DNA of 64,000 nucleotides, taken from NCBI GenBank assembly GCA_050949055.1, contig JBMNFA010000001.1, positions 124,001 to 188,000 on the forward strand. The letters run 5' to 3'. Source of the DNA: JAEZJZ01 sp050949055. Lineage in GTDB: Bacteria > Bacillota > UBA994 > UBA5500. Numbering within the stretch: position 1 is the first letter of the stretch; each line of letters begins with the position of its first letter. Of this stretch, positions 35,329 to 45,285 are shown one piece after another. The notes below the pieces were generated by a model, which saw nothing but the letters and a program-made list of their open reading frames with translations, was not told where the DNA came from and searched no databases. The translations under genes were made by a program, and so were the position numbers.

Positions 35329-37192
35329 AATTCTGGTGTTGAATGAGGAAGTAGCTAACCAGATCGCTGCTGGTGAGGTGGTGGAGCGGCCAGCCTCGGT
35401 AGTGAAGGAACTGGTGGAGAATGCTCTGGATGCCGGTGCCACCACCATCGATGTGCAGATCAAACAGGGCGGCCTGGAGCAGATCATCGTCAGCGATAAC
35501 GGCAGCGGTATGGAACCGGACGACTTGCCGTTGGCCTTCCTGCGCCACGCTACCAGCAAACTGCGCCAGTCCCAGGATCTATTCGGCATCAAGACGTTGG
35601 GTTTTCGCGGCGAAGCTCTGCCCAGCATTGCCTCGGTGGCCAAGGTGCAGGTGATCACTCGACAAGCCGATGCAGCTGCTGGATGGCAGTTGACGGTGAA
35701 TGGGGGAGAGGTGGGTGAGTTGTCGGCCTGCGGTGCCCCCGTGGGCACCACTGTGGTGGTCAACGAGCTGTTCTACAATACCCCGGCTCGCAAGAGCTTC
35801 ATGAAGTCACCTCCGGCAGAAGCAGGGCGGATTCGAGAGCTGATGACCAAAATGGCCCTGGCCGCACCCCAGGTTGCCTTGCGATTGCGGCAGGACGATC
35901 GCATAGTACTGGAGACAACTGGCAATAATGTGCTTCGAGATGTCATTTTGGCCATCTATGGCCGCGAAACTTGTGAACAGCTGATTGCAGTGGACGGAAG
36001 TTCCTCCCCTGTGCAGATAGCAGGCCTGATCGGTCGCCCGGAGCTGACCAGGAACAACCGCAGGGACCAGGTGTTCATCTTGAACGGCCGCCTGGTGCAG
36101 TGCCGCTCCCTATCAGCCGTATTGGGAGAAGCCTATCGCTCGCTGCTGCCGCGGGGACGCTATCCGGTGGCTTTCCTGCACCTAACGCTGCCGCCCGAGT
36201 CGGTGGACGTGAATGTGCACCCGGCCAAGATAGAAGTGCGCCTAAGGGACGAACGGCAAGTGGCAGCTGTACTGCACCGGGTGCTGAGACAGGCGCTGTC
36301 CAGCTCAGGGCAAGAGCAGGCGGCCGCGACCGCCCGCATGGGCAGGATGAGCAGCGGATTTGGCGTTCAGGAGAGCCTTGCGCAACCCATGGACGAACCG
36401 ATTGGCTCTGTCGACCCGGCGCTTAGGCCGGATATAGCGGCGGAGGAGCAGACACCGCTGGTGCCGGTGAGCCTGCAGCAGGTGAAGCAACAGTTGTTGG
36501 GGGTGGAATCAGACTGGTCTTGCCCGTATTCGTCTGCTACTGGACCGATGGCGAGCGAGCAACCGCCGGGCCATGTCAGCCAGCAGGACAGGCAGGCATC
36601 TCCGCCCCAGTCGGTCTCCAATCATGCTTATCGCTTGTTGGGGCAGGCGCTAAACAGTTACCTGGCTGTGGAAAGGGAAGACGGCTTCTGGCTGGTGGAC
36701 CAACACGCTGCTCACGAACGGATTATCTATGAACAATTGTCCCGCGCTGAGGGAAGCTGGCAAACGGTGCAACAGTTGCTGGTGCCCTACTCGCTGCAAG
36801 CGGCACCCCAGGAGGCCGCCGTGCTGGAGCAGAGTGAACAGGAGCTGAGGGACCTGGGCTTCGACTTACAGCATTTTGGAGGAAACACCTGGTTGCTGCG
36901 CAGTTTGCCCCAGATCTATCGGGGGCGTTTCAGTCCCGATCAGTTTCGCAATCTGATCAGCGATTTGGCCGATGACTGGCGGACGATGAAAACGCTAGAG
37001 CGCCGCGAGCAACTGCTGATCCGCCTTTCCTGCCAGGGTGCAATCAAGGCAGGGCAACGGATGCACAATTCGGAGATGATTGAGCTGTTGGATCAACTAT
37101 GGCAGACAGCGCTTCCCTTCACTTGCCCCCACGGCAGGCCGACTGCCATCCGCTTCAGTCGCGAGCAGTTGTTCAGAATGTTTCACCCTTAA
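35321..37192 (+). CDS. mutL: DNA mismatch repair endonuclease MutL
   Basis: 623 aa from TTG 35321, just after GGAGGTAG inside mutS. GHKL ATPase motifs: NQIAAGEVVERPASVVKELV, DNGSGM, TLGFRGEALPSI, LFYNTPARKSF. The C-terminal dimerisation domain carries the endonuclease motif DQHAAHERIIYE, plus SCQGAIKAG and FTCPHGRPTAI, so this MutL nicks DNA itself, as in bacteria lacking MutH. The linker (about 330-430) is Gln/Pro rich. Confidence 0.98.
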
Positions 37193-37214
37193 ACAAGAGT
37201 AGGAGCGATAGAGA

Positions 37215-38156
37215 GTGGAAAGATTGCTGGTGATCGTGGGACCGACCGCCGTCGGCAAGACTGAGCTATCTTTAACCCTGGCCAAACGGCTGCGGGGAGA
37301 GATCATCTCGGCCGACTCCATGCAGGTTTATCAAGGAATGGACATCGGCACCGCTAAGCCCAGCCTTGAAGAGCAACAAGCGGTTCCCCATCACCTGATC
37401 GATGTGGTCAAACCAGGCGAACCCTTCAGCGTAGCCGATTTTCAGCAGTTGGCGCGACAACGGATCAGTGAAATTACCGAGCGGGGTCGGCTTCCCATAT
37501 TAGCGGGAGGCACTGGGCTGTACGTGCGAGCAGTGATCGATCACTACAACTTCATCCCAGCGGACACCGATTGGAAACTGCGTGAGCGATTGCGACGGCA
37601 AGCCCAGGAGGCAGGCCTGGCTTCACTTTATCGCTGGCTGCAGTCGGTGGATAGCGTAGCCGCTGCTCGCATTCACCCGCAGGATGAGCGCAGGATCGTC
37701 CGCGCCCTAGAGGTGTATCAGACCACCGGGCAGCCGCTCTCCTTCTGGGAACAGCAGGGGAAAGGGCATGGCGAGCGCTACGACCTACAGATGTTTGGGC
37801 TGACCAGGCCACGGCAACAGTTGTATGACCGCATCAATCGCCGAGTGGACCTGATGGTCAAGCAAGGACTGCTAGAGGAGGCCCAGCGTCTGCTCCACCA
37901 GGGGTTGGACGAAAACTTCATCGCCAACCAAGCGATCGGCTATAAGGAGCTGTTTACATACCTGCGGGGAGAAGAGGGTTTGGACGATGCTGTGGAGAGA
38001 TTGAAGCAGAACACCAGGCGTTATGCCAAGCGCCAACTGACCTGGTTCCGGGCCGATCAACGCATCCAGTGGCTGGATGTCAGCCTGTATCAGGATAGCG
38101 ACAGCTTGGCCGACGAAATTGTAGAGCGGCTTGCAGTCCGTTGGGCGATAGTATAA
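37215..38156 (+). CDS. miaA: tRNA dimethylallyltransferase
   Basis: 313 aa, GTG start after AGGAG. MiaA adds a dimethylallyl group to A37 of tRNAs that read UNN codons. P-loop GPTAVGKTELS, then SADSMQVYQGMDIGTAKPS, HHLIDVVKPGEPFSVADF, GGTGLYVRAVIDHY and the C-terminal NTRRYAKRQLTWFRAD. Full length. Part of the mutS-mutL-miaA-hfq run. Confidence 0.97.
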   Translation: MERLLVIVGPTAVGKTELSLTLAKRLRGEIISADSMQVYQGMDIGTAKPSLEEQQAVPHHLIDVVKPGEPFSVADFQQLARQRISEITERGRLPILAGGTGLYVRAVIDHYNFIPADTDWKLRERLRRQAQEAGLASLYRWLQSVDSVAAARIHPQDERRIVRALEVYQTTGQPLSFWEQQGKGHGERYDLQMFGLTRPRQQLYDRINRRVDLMVKQGLLEEAQRLLHQGLDENFIANQAIGYKELFTYLRGEEGLDDAVERLKQNTRRYAKRQLTWFRADQRIQWLDVSLYQDSDSLADEIVERLAVRWAIV

Positions 38157-38190
38157 AATGGATGCAATTAGAGTAATGGGGGGACAAGTC

Positions 38191-38433
38191 TTGACCAAAG
38201 CAACCATCAATCTACAAGACACTTTCCTCAACCAGATGCGCAAGGATAGCGTACCCGTGACCATCTTCCTGGTTAACGGTTATCAACTGAAGGGGACCGT
38301 GCGGGGATTTGATAATTTCACCCTGGTCTTGGAATCGGAAGGAAAACAACAACTGGTCTACAAACATGCCATTTCCACTGTTGCCCCATTCAGACCAGTG
38401 ACCATCAACTTGATGGAGGATCGCGGCGAATAG
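38191..38433 (+). CDS. hfq: RNA chaperone Hfq
   Basis: 80 aa from TTG 38191, 7 nt after GGGGGGA; this start gives TKATINLQDTFLNQMRKD, the standard Hfq N-terminus, whereas an ATG at 38158 would add 11 unrelated residues. Sm1 (VTIFLVNGYQLKGTVRGFDN) and Sm2 (QQLVYKHAISTVAP) motifs are intact. It forms hexameric rings that pair small RNAs with mRNAs. Confidence 0.97.
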   Translation: MTKATINLQDTFLNQMRKDSVPVTIFLVNGYQLKGTVRGFDNFTLVLESEGKQQLVYKHAISTVAPFRPVTINLMEDRGE

Positions 38434-38473
38434 CGTTGCGCTAACCAAATCAAACAGGCTATAACAAGGCGAG

Positions 38474-38497
38474 GCCGGGCAGAGCCCGGCTTCTTTC
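38474..38497 (+). terminator. terminator after hfq
   Basis: GCCGGGC/GCCCGGC with a 3-nt loop, followed by TTCTTTC. The remaining gap 38498-38736 shows no gene. Confidence 0.8.
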
Positions 38498-38736
38498 ACT
38501 ACTCCATGGCAATATGGAAGGGAGTCACGTTCAGCGAGGGTGGCCCCGATCGCTGGCAGAACTGACGGTCGCCTTGCGGGTACCGGCGATAAAGCCAAAC
38601 CACCGCACTCGCCCATCATCAGCAGCATCTTTAGCTGCCAGTCACCTCGGGCGATCCGGACGCATAAACTTCTACGGGACGATTGCAGGCCGCGCATAGG
38701 TGGCGCGATACGCTGCAGGGCAAAGGAGGCGAGTGC

Positions 38737-39738
38737 ATGCGACCGGAGCACCCGAGCAAGGATCAGATCACGCCGGGCAGTTATGACGAAGTGGTGGGGC
38801 TGTTGGAACAAGGCAGGATCAGTGTGGCAGAGGCGTTCAAGCTGCTGCGGGACGTGGAAGCAGGAGGACAGAGAATGACAACCAGAAACATATTACCCAC
38901 TCCCACCCAGTTCGATCGGCTGGCCACCTTGGACGAGATCATGGCCGAGCTGGAATCGTTGATTGGCCTGGCCAAGGTGAAGAAGCTGGTTAAAGAATTG
39001 CAGGCCTTCATCCAAATCCAGAAAGCCCGGGAAGGGCAGCATTTGGCCACAGAGCCGATGGTTCTACATATGATCTTCAAAGGTAACCCTGGTACCGGTA
39101 AGACCACCGTCGCTCGGTTGCTGGGGCGTATCTTTAAGGAAATGGGCGTGCTGCCCAAAGGACAACTGACGGAAGTGGAACGGGCAGACCTGGTGGGAGA
39201 GTATATCGGGCATACCGCGCAAAAGACACGGGAGCAGATTCGCCGGGCACTGGGAGGCATTCTGTTTATCGATGAAGCCTACTCACTGGCGCGGGGAGGA
39301 GAGAAGGACTTTGGCAAAGAAGCCATCGATGCCATGGTCAAGGCGATGGAGGATTACAAGGACCAGTTGATCCTGATCCTGGCAGGATACCGCAAGGAGA
39401 TGGACACTTTCCTGGAGACCAACCCGGGGCTGCGCTCCCGCTTTCCGATTATCCTGGAGTTCGACGATTACCGCATCGCCGAACTGTTGGATATCGCCGA
39501 CGTAATGCTCAGGAAGCGGCAATATAAGCTCTCGCAGGAGGGCAAGGAAAAGCTGTCCCGACTGCTGTTTGAACGCTATCAGTTTGAACCGGAGAACTTC
39601 GGCAACGCCCGCCTGGTGCGCAATTTGATTGAGCGCAGCATCCGCAAGCAGGCGGTGCGCTTGGTGCAAGAGAAGCGGCTAACCCGGGAACAGCTGATGC
39701 TGATTGTGCCAGAGGATATAGTGGACGATGATCAATAG
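38737..39738 (+). CDS. spoVK: stage V sporulation protein K-like AAA+ ATPase
   Basis: 333 aa; the ATG at 38737 follows AAAGGAGGCG. CbxX/CfqX-type AAA+: LIGLAKVKKLVKEL, Walker A GNPGTGKTTVA, ERADLVGEYIGHTAQKT pore region, Walker B GGILFIDEAYSLARGG, LILAGYRKEMDTFLETNPGL sensor and RSRFPIILEF arginine finger, then FGNARLVRNLIERSI. SpoVK is made in the mother cell in B. subtilis and is needed for spore maturation. The N-terminal 60 residues contain a short helical segment (YDEVVGLLEQGRISVAEAFK) like SHOCT-type regions. Confidence 0.93.
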   Translation: MRPEHPSKDQITPGSYDEVVGLLEQGRISVAEAFKLLRDVEAGGQRMTTRNILPTPTQFDRLATLDEIMAELESLIGLAKVKKLVKELQAFIQIQKAREGQHLATEPMVLHMIFKGNPGTGKTTVARLLGRIFKEMGVLPKGQLTEVERADLVGEYIGHTAQKTREQIRRALGGILFIDEAYSLARGGEKDFGKEAIDAMVKAMEDYKDQLILILAGYRKEMDTFLETNPGLRSRFPIILEFDDYRIAELLDIADVMLRKRQYKLSQEGKEKLSRLLFERYQFEPENFGNARLVRNLIERSIRKQAVRLVQEKRLTREQLMLIVPEDIVDDDQ

Positions 39739-39800
39739 CTGAAGGTGCGCTTGGAGGCCGTCGCGTTAGCGATTGGGGATTGGTATCTGCGACCGAAACA

Positions 39801-39836
39801 ACAGGGCTGCTGCAACTGCAACAGCCCTGTTTCTCT
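39801..39836. terminator. terminator between spoVK and the convergent MFS gene
   Basis: ACAGGGCTG pairs with CAGCCCTGT (12-nt loop with an inner CTG/CAG), followed by TTCTCTT on plus and TTGTTTC on minus. Confidence 0.75.
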
Positions 39837-39848
39837 TGCGCTTCATAT

Positions 39849-41069
39849 CTAGCTGCTAACCGATGGACCAGCTGAAGCCCGCGCTCCTGGCTGGGCTGAG
39901 GGATGGTCCCACTGCTTCTTCTGCAACCACCAGGTCAGTCCACCCAGCAGTACGCCGGTAACAGCAAACACCATCGGCAGCCCAAACAAGGCTCCCACGT
40001 AGCCCCCGATCACCGGCCCGATGGCACCGCCGATCTGCTGGAAGCTGTGGGCCACGCTGAGGGCGCGACTGCGAAACCCTGGGGATACCGCCCGGGAGAT
40101 CAACGCGTTGGCGGAAGGCAAGACAGCGGCCATAAACAATCCGAAGGCGAAGCGCATTCCTCCCAGGTAATAGAGATTAGGGGAGAACACCAATGCAAAA
40201 CTGAGGATGGCTGCGCCCAAGAAGCCATTGCGCAAGACGACGGTGTAACCCACCTTCTGCCCGCGGCGACCCCAACGGGGTGCCGCCAGCACTGTAGCCA
40301 TGCCTGCAAGGGAGAAGATCAAACCGGTCGCCACTTCTACGTTGCCTGCCCCGGTCAACTTCTCGATGAACAGCGGCAAGATCGGTTGGATCACCTGGAA
40401 AGAGAGATTGTAGACCATAATCAGCAGGTACATCTGCAGCAGCAACGGTTGCCTTAGTACGGTAACCACGTTATCGACAATCTTTATCTCGAGGCTACGG
40501 TCGCCTTTGTTCACCTCGGTGGTGCCGGTGACGCTGACCAGTGTGGCAAAGAACATGGAACTGCCGGCAATCAACAGTGTAGTCTGAATGCCGAGATAAT
40601 GACTAAGCAGACCTCCCACCAACGGACCGACCACCGTGCCAAAGGCGCTGCCAGTCTGAATGGTGCCTAGAGCCCCGCCCAGATGCTCCTCGGGAGTGTT
40701 GGTAGCCACCATAGCCACCGCCGTCGGGACAAATCCATTAAAGATGCCCAACAACAACCGCAGCCCCACAATCTGTATCGGACTATTGGCAAAAGCCATC
40801 AGCATGTAGGTGACGCCAATACCCACGCCGGCGCGCACCATTTGGGGCTTGCGGCCGTATTTGTCCGCGAGAGTACCCCACACTGGAGCCAGCAGAGCGC
40901 TGGTGTAAAAGGAGGCGGCAAAAGCCCATCCGGACCACACCTCAAGATTATCGGTAGCGCCTACCTGCTCCAGCAGGGTAGGTAAGAACGGACTGACGAT
41001 GGAAAAAGCCATTCCGCCAAAGACGGTTCCAACCCAAAGCACGATCAGGTTTCTTCTCCAAATCTCCAT
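39849..41069 (-). CDS. MFS multidrug-type efflux transporter (DHA1)
   Basis: 406 aa, twelve TM segments. Motif A in loop 2-3 is GTLADKYGRKPQMVRAG and motif C-like sequence GTVVGPLVGGLLSHYLG lies in TM5, marking a drug:proton antiporter of the DHA1 group (similar to MdtG/YfmO types). A second half repeats motif A weakly (RWGRRGQKVGYTV). Substrate unknown. Confidence 0.88.
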   Translation of the reverse strand: MEIWRRNLIVLWVGTVFGGMAFSIVSPFLPTLLEQVGATDNLEVWSGWAFAASFYTSALLAPVWGTLADKYGRKPQMVRAGVGIGVTYMLMAFANSPIQIVGLRLLLGIFNGFVPTAVAMVATNTPEEHLGGALGTIQTGSAFGTVVGPLVGGLLSHYLGIQTTLLIAGSSMFFATLVSVTGTTEVNKGDRSLEIKIVDNVVTVLRQPLLLQMYLLIMVYNLSFQVIQPILPLFIEKLTGAGNVEVATGLIFSLAGMATVLAAPRWGRRGQKVGYTVVLRNGFLGAAILSFALVFSPNLYYLGGMRFAFGLFMAAVLPSANALISRAVSPGFRSRALSVAHSFQQIGGAIGPVIGGYVGALFGLPMVFAVTGVLLGGLTWWLQKKQWDHPSAQPGARASAGPSVSS

Positions 41070-41399
41070 CTGGCTGACACCCTTCCGCGGCGTATTGCGT
41101 CACTGCAGTTAATTGATTCAGTTGTGCCAGTGAGTACTCAGCGTTAGCTGATCCTAATCCAGTATACTACCATTCTACTATTACCCCTGTCGAAAGACTA
41201 GACGAACTAAAATACACAAGTTGCTGTGTATTTTGAGGAATTCTGTTCAGCAGCAGGTTGAGCGTTGGACAAGAAGGCCTGCTAAACAAGTGCCAGGTAG
41301 CATAGAAATAGAACAGCCGCAGGGGCACCCCAGTCGCTTGCGCGATAAACCGTATCAGAGGTTGTATGAGGTAAGTACATAGCACGAGGGGAGAGGCGG
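41070..41399. other. 330-nt divergent intergenic region, no gene
   Basis: AT-rich between the MFS gene and the GTPase gene. A 72-codon minus-strand frame here has no ribosome binding site or family look. Promoters are expected but none is convincing. Confidence 0.5.
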
Positions 41400-41990
41400 A
41401 TGAACGAGTGTCTGGTGATCGGCCGTACCAACGTAGGCAAGACAGCGTTTGTGCTCAACTTCGCTGAGTATCTGGGACTGAGCCGGGCGGAAATCTACTT
41501 TCGCTATCCAGACGGATTTTCCACCAAACAGTCCTTCCGCCTGGACGTGGCCCGGAGAGAGTTGATCGGTAGCGGCCAGCATAAGACCCGCTGCCTTCAG
41601 GGCCTGGAGTTGGAGATTCCTGCGGGCAAGGTCAAGAAGCGAATAGTGATGACCGATAGCAGCGGATTTGCTGATGGCATTCCTGACGACGAAACGGTGC
41701 GCAAGGCAGTGGCTCAGACCTTGATGCAGGTCCGGCAAGCGTCGCTGGTGCTGCACATGCTCGATGCCGCCAGCCCCGAGGCCATCGGCGAAGTGGACCG
41801 ACAAGTGGCCCGTTTCGCGGAGACGCGGGGCGGATACTTTATTCTGGCTAACAAGATGGATTTGCCGGGAGCAAGAGAAGGCCTGGAGCGCATTCGTACC
41901 ATCTTTGGCAACCACCTGGTTTTGGCCATCTCGGCCACGCAAAAGAAGGGATTTAAAGAGGTGAAAGCAATTGTGGCCCGCAGTCTGTGA
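41400..41990 (+). CDS. Era/EngA-like small GTPase
   Basis: 196 aa, ATG after GAGGGGAGAGG. G1 GRTNVGKTAF at residue 8, G3 DSSG in VMTDSSGFADGIP (DxxG form), G4 NKMD in ILANKMDLPG, G5 SAT. The domain is a lone GTPase without the KH domain of Era. Three short genes overlap in a row here (GTPase, polytopic protein, CxxC protein), so the GTPase probably regulates the membrane partner. I recognise no named orthologue. Confidence 0.82.
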   Translation: MNECLVIGRTNVGKTAFVLNFAEYLGLSRAEIYFRYPDGFSTKQSFRLDVARRELIGSGQHKTRCLQGLELEIPAGKVKKRIVMTDSSGFADGIPDDETVRKAVAQTLMQVRQASLVLHMLDAASPEAIGEVDRQVARFAETRGGYFILANKMDLPGAREGLERIRTIFGNHLVLAISATQKKGFKEVKAIVARSL

Positions 41991-42552
41991 GCACTTGCTG
42001 GGTTTTGTGGCGGCCTTGGCCGTCGGCTGGTCTATCCGGCTGGTGGACGATGCGCTGGATTTGGAGCTGGACTTGGCCGTGGGCCGCAGTAACCTCTGTC
42101 AGCAGCTGCAGGGAGGGACAGCAGCCTATGCGGTGGCCGCCTTCGCGATAGGAGTGGTAGCCAGACCAACCGTTGCCCTCGCTCTGTTCGCCGCTGCATA
42201 TCTGATGGGCATGTTTGACGACGGGCGCCTGCTGCCCACCGGGTTGCCCGGCTGGCTAGAGGGATTGCTGCTGTTTGGGCTGGTACTCTTCCGCGTGGGA
42301 ACGCGGGTGGCGGTAGCCTCATTGCTGGTGATGCTGGCCGCTCAACTTACGGATGACTTGCGGGACCAGCAACTGGACCAAGGCTGCAAACGCGGCCGCC
42401 TGATCCACCTGCTCGGCCCGATCGGCGTGGCTCTGGTGGTGACAACAGCGTGCGCCTTTGCTCTGCACCTGCACACCTGGCTGGTGGTCTATTCGCTGCC
42501 AGTCTTTGCGTACTTTCAGCGGCGGGAGCGAAAGGGGAGGCTGCCATGCTGA
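41971..42552 (+). CDS. polytopic membrane protein with UbiA-like Asp motifs, uncertain
   Basis: 193 aa from TTG 41971, 7 nt after AAGAGGTGA; overlaps the GTPase by 20 nt. Five or six hydrophobic segments. Two Asp-rich motifs on likely loops, RLVDDALDLELD near residue 23 and LTDDLRDQQLD near 125, have the spacing and look of the two diphosphate-binding motifs of UbiA prenyltransferases, but the protein is about 100 residues shorter than usual. I infer a reduced UbiA-like protein; an unrelated membrane protein is possible. Confidence 0.6.
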   Translation: MWPAVCEHLLGFVAALAVGWSIRLVDDALDLELDLAVGRSNLCQQLQGGTAAYAVAAFAIGVVARPTVALALFAAAYLMGMFDDGRLLPTGLPGWLEGLLLFGLVLFRVGTRVAVASLLVMLAAQLTDDLRDQQLDQGCKRGRLIHLLGPIGVALVVTTACAFALHLHTWLVVYSLPVFAYFQRRERKGRLPC

Positions 42553-42740
42553 GGGCGTTGCTGTCGTTGCTGCTGGGCTTGAGCCTGGGCTTCATTCTGG
42601 GGCGGGTCTCAGGGCTGAAGGAGGGAGAGAAGCGGGGTAGCGCCTTTGCGCCGCTACAGCTGAAGGCAGAGGGGCTGCAGCAACAGCGCTGCCCGGTCTG
42701 TGGGCAGGCTCTGCCGCAGCCAGGTGTTGGCCAGGAGTAG
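42546..42740 (+). CDS. small membrane-anchored CxxC protein
   Basis: 64 aa, ATG after GGGAGG, overlapping the previous gene by 7 nt. One N-terminal TM with glycine zipper character (LLSLLLGLSLGFILGRVSG), a charged stretch, then RCPVCGQALPQPG, half a zinc ribbon or a redox pair. Last gene of the trio before a terminator. No known family recognised. Confidence 0.65.
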   Translation: MLRALLSLLLGLSLGFILGRVSGLKEGEKRGSAFAPLQLKAEGLQQQRCPVCGQALPQPGVGQE

Positions 42741-42759
42741 GCATAAATAATGAGTATCC

Positions 42760-42783
42760 GGGGAGCGCCAGCTCCCCTTTTGC
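42760..42783 (+). terminator. terminator after the GTPase-membrane trio
   Basis: GGGGAGC/GCTCCCC with a 4-nt loop, followed by TTTTGCTTT. Confidence 0.85.
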
Positions 42784-42974
42784 TTTGCAGCCCAATATTG
42801 TGCCAGCGATAGCGGTATTGTTGGCCGGCAGCGCTTAAGCGCACCTGCCTGATCACGCAGACGCCAATCTGGCTTCTATCCATGACGGTGGTACCGCTTG
42901 ATGTCTGCTTTGTGTCATGTTAGCAGGTAATGGAGTTTCGTTTGGCGAATGATAACCGTTAGGAGGTGTTGATC

Positions 42975-43208
42975 TTGGAGATCACCGTCAAGATCTTTGG
43001 CGAACTCTATCGCTACATACCAGGTGGTCTGGATCATGCCGTCATCATGGTGCCGCCGAAAGCTAGCCTGGCCGACCTGCTGCAGCAACTTCGAATACCA
43101 GACTATGCCGTCTGGGTAATCACCGTCAACGACCAGCGAGTGCCGCCAGAACATCGGCTGACCGCAGGCGATACCGTGGCCATATTTGCTCCCGTGGCGG
43201 GAGGATAG
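42975..43208 (+). CDS. MoaD/ThiS-family ubiquitin-like sulfur carrier
   Basis: 77 aa from TTG 42975, 7 nt after AGGAGGT. The beta-grasp fold starts EITVKIFGELYRYIPGG and ends DTVAIFAPVAGG, with the diglycine C-terminus that receives thiocarboxylate sulfur. MoaD-like genes beside AOR genes supply or tailor the pterin cofactor. It is 13 nt from the AOR gene. Confidence 0.88.
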   Translation: MEITVKIFGELYRYIPGGLDHAVIMVPPKASLADLLQQLRIPDYAVWVITVNDQRVPPEHRLTAGDTVAIFAPVAGG

Positions 43209-43221
43209 AGGAGGAAGTTAC

Positions 43222-45087
43222 ATGCCGTTTGGTTATCACGACAGAATACTGCGAGTCAACCTGACTACAGGGCACATAGCCGAAGAGCATCCAGGAGAAA
43301 CGTTTTATCGCCAGTTCCTGGGGGGAACAGGCACCATCGCCTATTATCTGTACAAGGAGCTACCGCCAGGAATAAACCCCTTGGGACCGGAGAACAAGCT
43401 GATCTTCGCCGCTGGTCCGCTGGCCGGAACCCCTTTCATCGGCAGTGGGCGGAGCAGCGTCGGTGCCAAGTCGCCGTTGACAGGCACCATCGGGCATGCT
43501 GAGGCCGGAGGTTTCTTCGGCGCGGAAATGCGCCGCGCTGGCTACGATGCCATCATCATCGAGGGCAAAGCCGAGCGACCGGTATATTTGGCAATCAAGG
43601 ACGAGCAGGTGGAAATCCGAGATGCCAGCCATCTCTGGGGCAAACTGACGGCTGACGTGGAAACTGCCATTAAGGAGGAAATGGGCGATAAGCTGGTGCG
43701 GGTCGCCCAAATCGGTGTAGCGGGAGAGAACCTGGTCAAGTATGCCTGCATCACCAACGACCTCACTCACTTCTACGGCCGCAGCGGTATAGGGGCGGTG
43801 ATGGGCTCCAAGAACCTGCGAGCGGTCGCTGTCCGAGGTAAACGACTGCCGGAAGTTGCCGATCGCCCCGCTCTGATGGAGCTAAATCGCTGGATGGCGG
43901 AGCATTGGCGCGAGCTGGCTGGCGGTCTGCATGACCTGGGCACCACCGGAATCGTGGTGGGCAACAACGCTGCGGGGGGGCTGCCTACCCGAAACTTCCG
44001 GGAAGGCACCTTTGAGGGGGCGGAACAGATATCCGGCCAACTGATGCGGGATACCATCCTGATCGAGCGGGATGGCTGCTACTCTTGTCCCATCCGCTGC
44101 AAACGGGTGGTCGAGGCAAAGGAACCTTACCAGATTGACCCGGTCTACGGCGGGCCGGAGTATGAAACCCTGGCCTCACTGGGCAGTTGCTGCGGCGTCA
44201 GCGACCTGCTGGCCGTCTGCAAAGCCAACGAACTCTGTAACGCATTGGGACTGGATACCATCTCCACCGGCGTCACCATCTCCTTTGCCATGGAATGCTT
44301 TGAGAATGGACTGCTGACCAGCGAGGATACCGATGGCCTGGAGCTGCGCTTTGGCAATGGCGATGCTATGGTGCGGTTGGTGGAGAAGATCGCCAGGCGC
44401 GAGGGCTTTGGCGACCTGTTGGCGGAAGCCAGCAAGCGCGCTGCGTTGTCCATCGGCAAAGGCGCAGAGGAGTACGCCATGGAAGTGAAGGGGCAGGAGA
44501 TTCCGATGCATGAGCCCCGCATGAAACAGGGGTTGGGGGTCGGCTACCAGGTCAGCGCCACCGGAGCAGACCATTGCCACAACATGCACGACACTGCTTA
44601 TGCCAAGGAAGGCCCTGGCTTGGACAAGGCGCGGTCAATCGGTTTGAACAAGGCGCTGCCCATCAACCAGTTGGACGCTGAGAAGGCATACATGCTGAAG
44701 GTAGGATCCAATTGGCGCCACCTGAACAACTGCGCCGAGTTCTGTCAGTTCGTGCCCTGGAGCCAGAAGCAGGTGGAACAAGCCCTCAATGCCGTCACCG
44801 GGTGGAACACCTCTCTGTTGGAGTACATGCGGGTGGCGGAACGGGTGGTCACCTTGATGCGCTTGTTCAACCTGAGGGAAGGCCTGGATGAGAGCCAGGA
44901 TTATCTGCCCAAGCGCTTCTACCAGCCGCTGCTGGGAGCAGGCCCGCTCAAGGGGGTGGCAATTGATAAGGAAGCAGCAGAGACTACCCGCAAAGCCTAT
45001 TACGACCTGATGGGCTGGAATGAGCAGGGCGTACCCACCAAGAATGGCTTGGCCGCCCTAGGGCTGACCTGGGTAGCAGACAATTAG
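43222..45087 (+). CDS. aldehyde ferredoxin oxidoreductase (classical length)
   Basis: 621 aa, ATG after GAGGAGGAAG. YRQFLGGTGTIAYYLYKE, AAGPLAGTPFIGSGRSSVGA, cluster cysteines C286-x2-C289-x3-C293 in GCYSCPIRC, GPEYETLASLGSCCGVSD, GLDTISTGVT, VSATGADHCHNMHD, and NNCAEFCQFVPW for the last cluster cysteine. Length and cysteine positions closely follow Pyrococcus furiosus AOR. It has a MoaD partner instead of the polyferredoxin of the first copy, and the two paralogues differ strongly, so they likely have different substrates. Confidence 0.95.
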   Translation: MPFGYHDRILRVNLTTGHIAEEHPGETFYRQFLGGTGTIAYYLYKELPPGINPLGPENKLIFAAGPLAGTPFIGSGRSSVGAKSPLTGTIGHAEAGGFFGAEMRRAGYDAIIIEGKAERPVYLAIKDEQVEIRDASHLWGKLTADVETAIKEEMGDKLVRVAQIGVAGENLVKYACITNDLTHFYGRSGIGAVMGSKNLRAVAVRGKRLPEVADRPALMELNRWMAEHWRELAGGLHDLGTTGIVVGNNAAGGLPTRNFREGTFEGAEQISGQLMRDTILIERDGCYSCPIRCKRVVEAKEPYQIDPVYGGPEYETLASLGSCCGVSDLLAVCKANELCNALGLDTISTGVTISFAMECFENGLLTSEDTDGLELRFGNGDAMVRLVEKIARREGFGDLLAEASKRAALSIGKGAEEYAMEVKGQEIPMHEPRMKQGLGVGYQVSATGADHCHNMHDTAYAKEGPGLDKARSIGLNKALPINQLDAEKAYMLKVGSNWRHLNNCAEFCQFVPWSQKQVEQALNAVTGWNTSLLEYMRVAERVVTLMRLFNLREGLDESQDYLPKRFYQPLLGAGPLKGVAIDKEAAETTRKAYYDLMGWNEQGVPTKNGLAALGLTWVADN

Positions 45088-45098
45088 TCGGATAAGAT

Positions 45099-45137
45099 CT
45101 ACAAGGAGAGGGCCGCATGCCCTCTCCTTGTAGTTTC
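45099..45137 (+). terminator. terminator after the second AOR gene
   Basis: Perfect 14-bp stem (CTACAAGGAGAGGG with its complement) and TTTCCC. Confidence 0.85.
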
Positions 45138-45285
45138 CCGGAGTGGCCTTTTGGGGACGCTTCCGAAAAACCCACTTGGGTATTATTCAGTCCTGAAGGT
45201 TTCTCTCGGTATGGACTCGGTCGGTGTTTGTGCTAAACTGAAGCATGGATTGGAAAAGATAACTGCAAGAGGCAGGTGACTGACC

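Noticed and set aside
41167..41385. 72-codon minus-strand frame
   Set aside because: No ribosome binding site, no motif, in an AT-rich gap.
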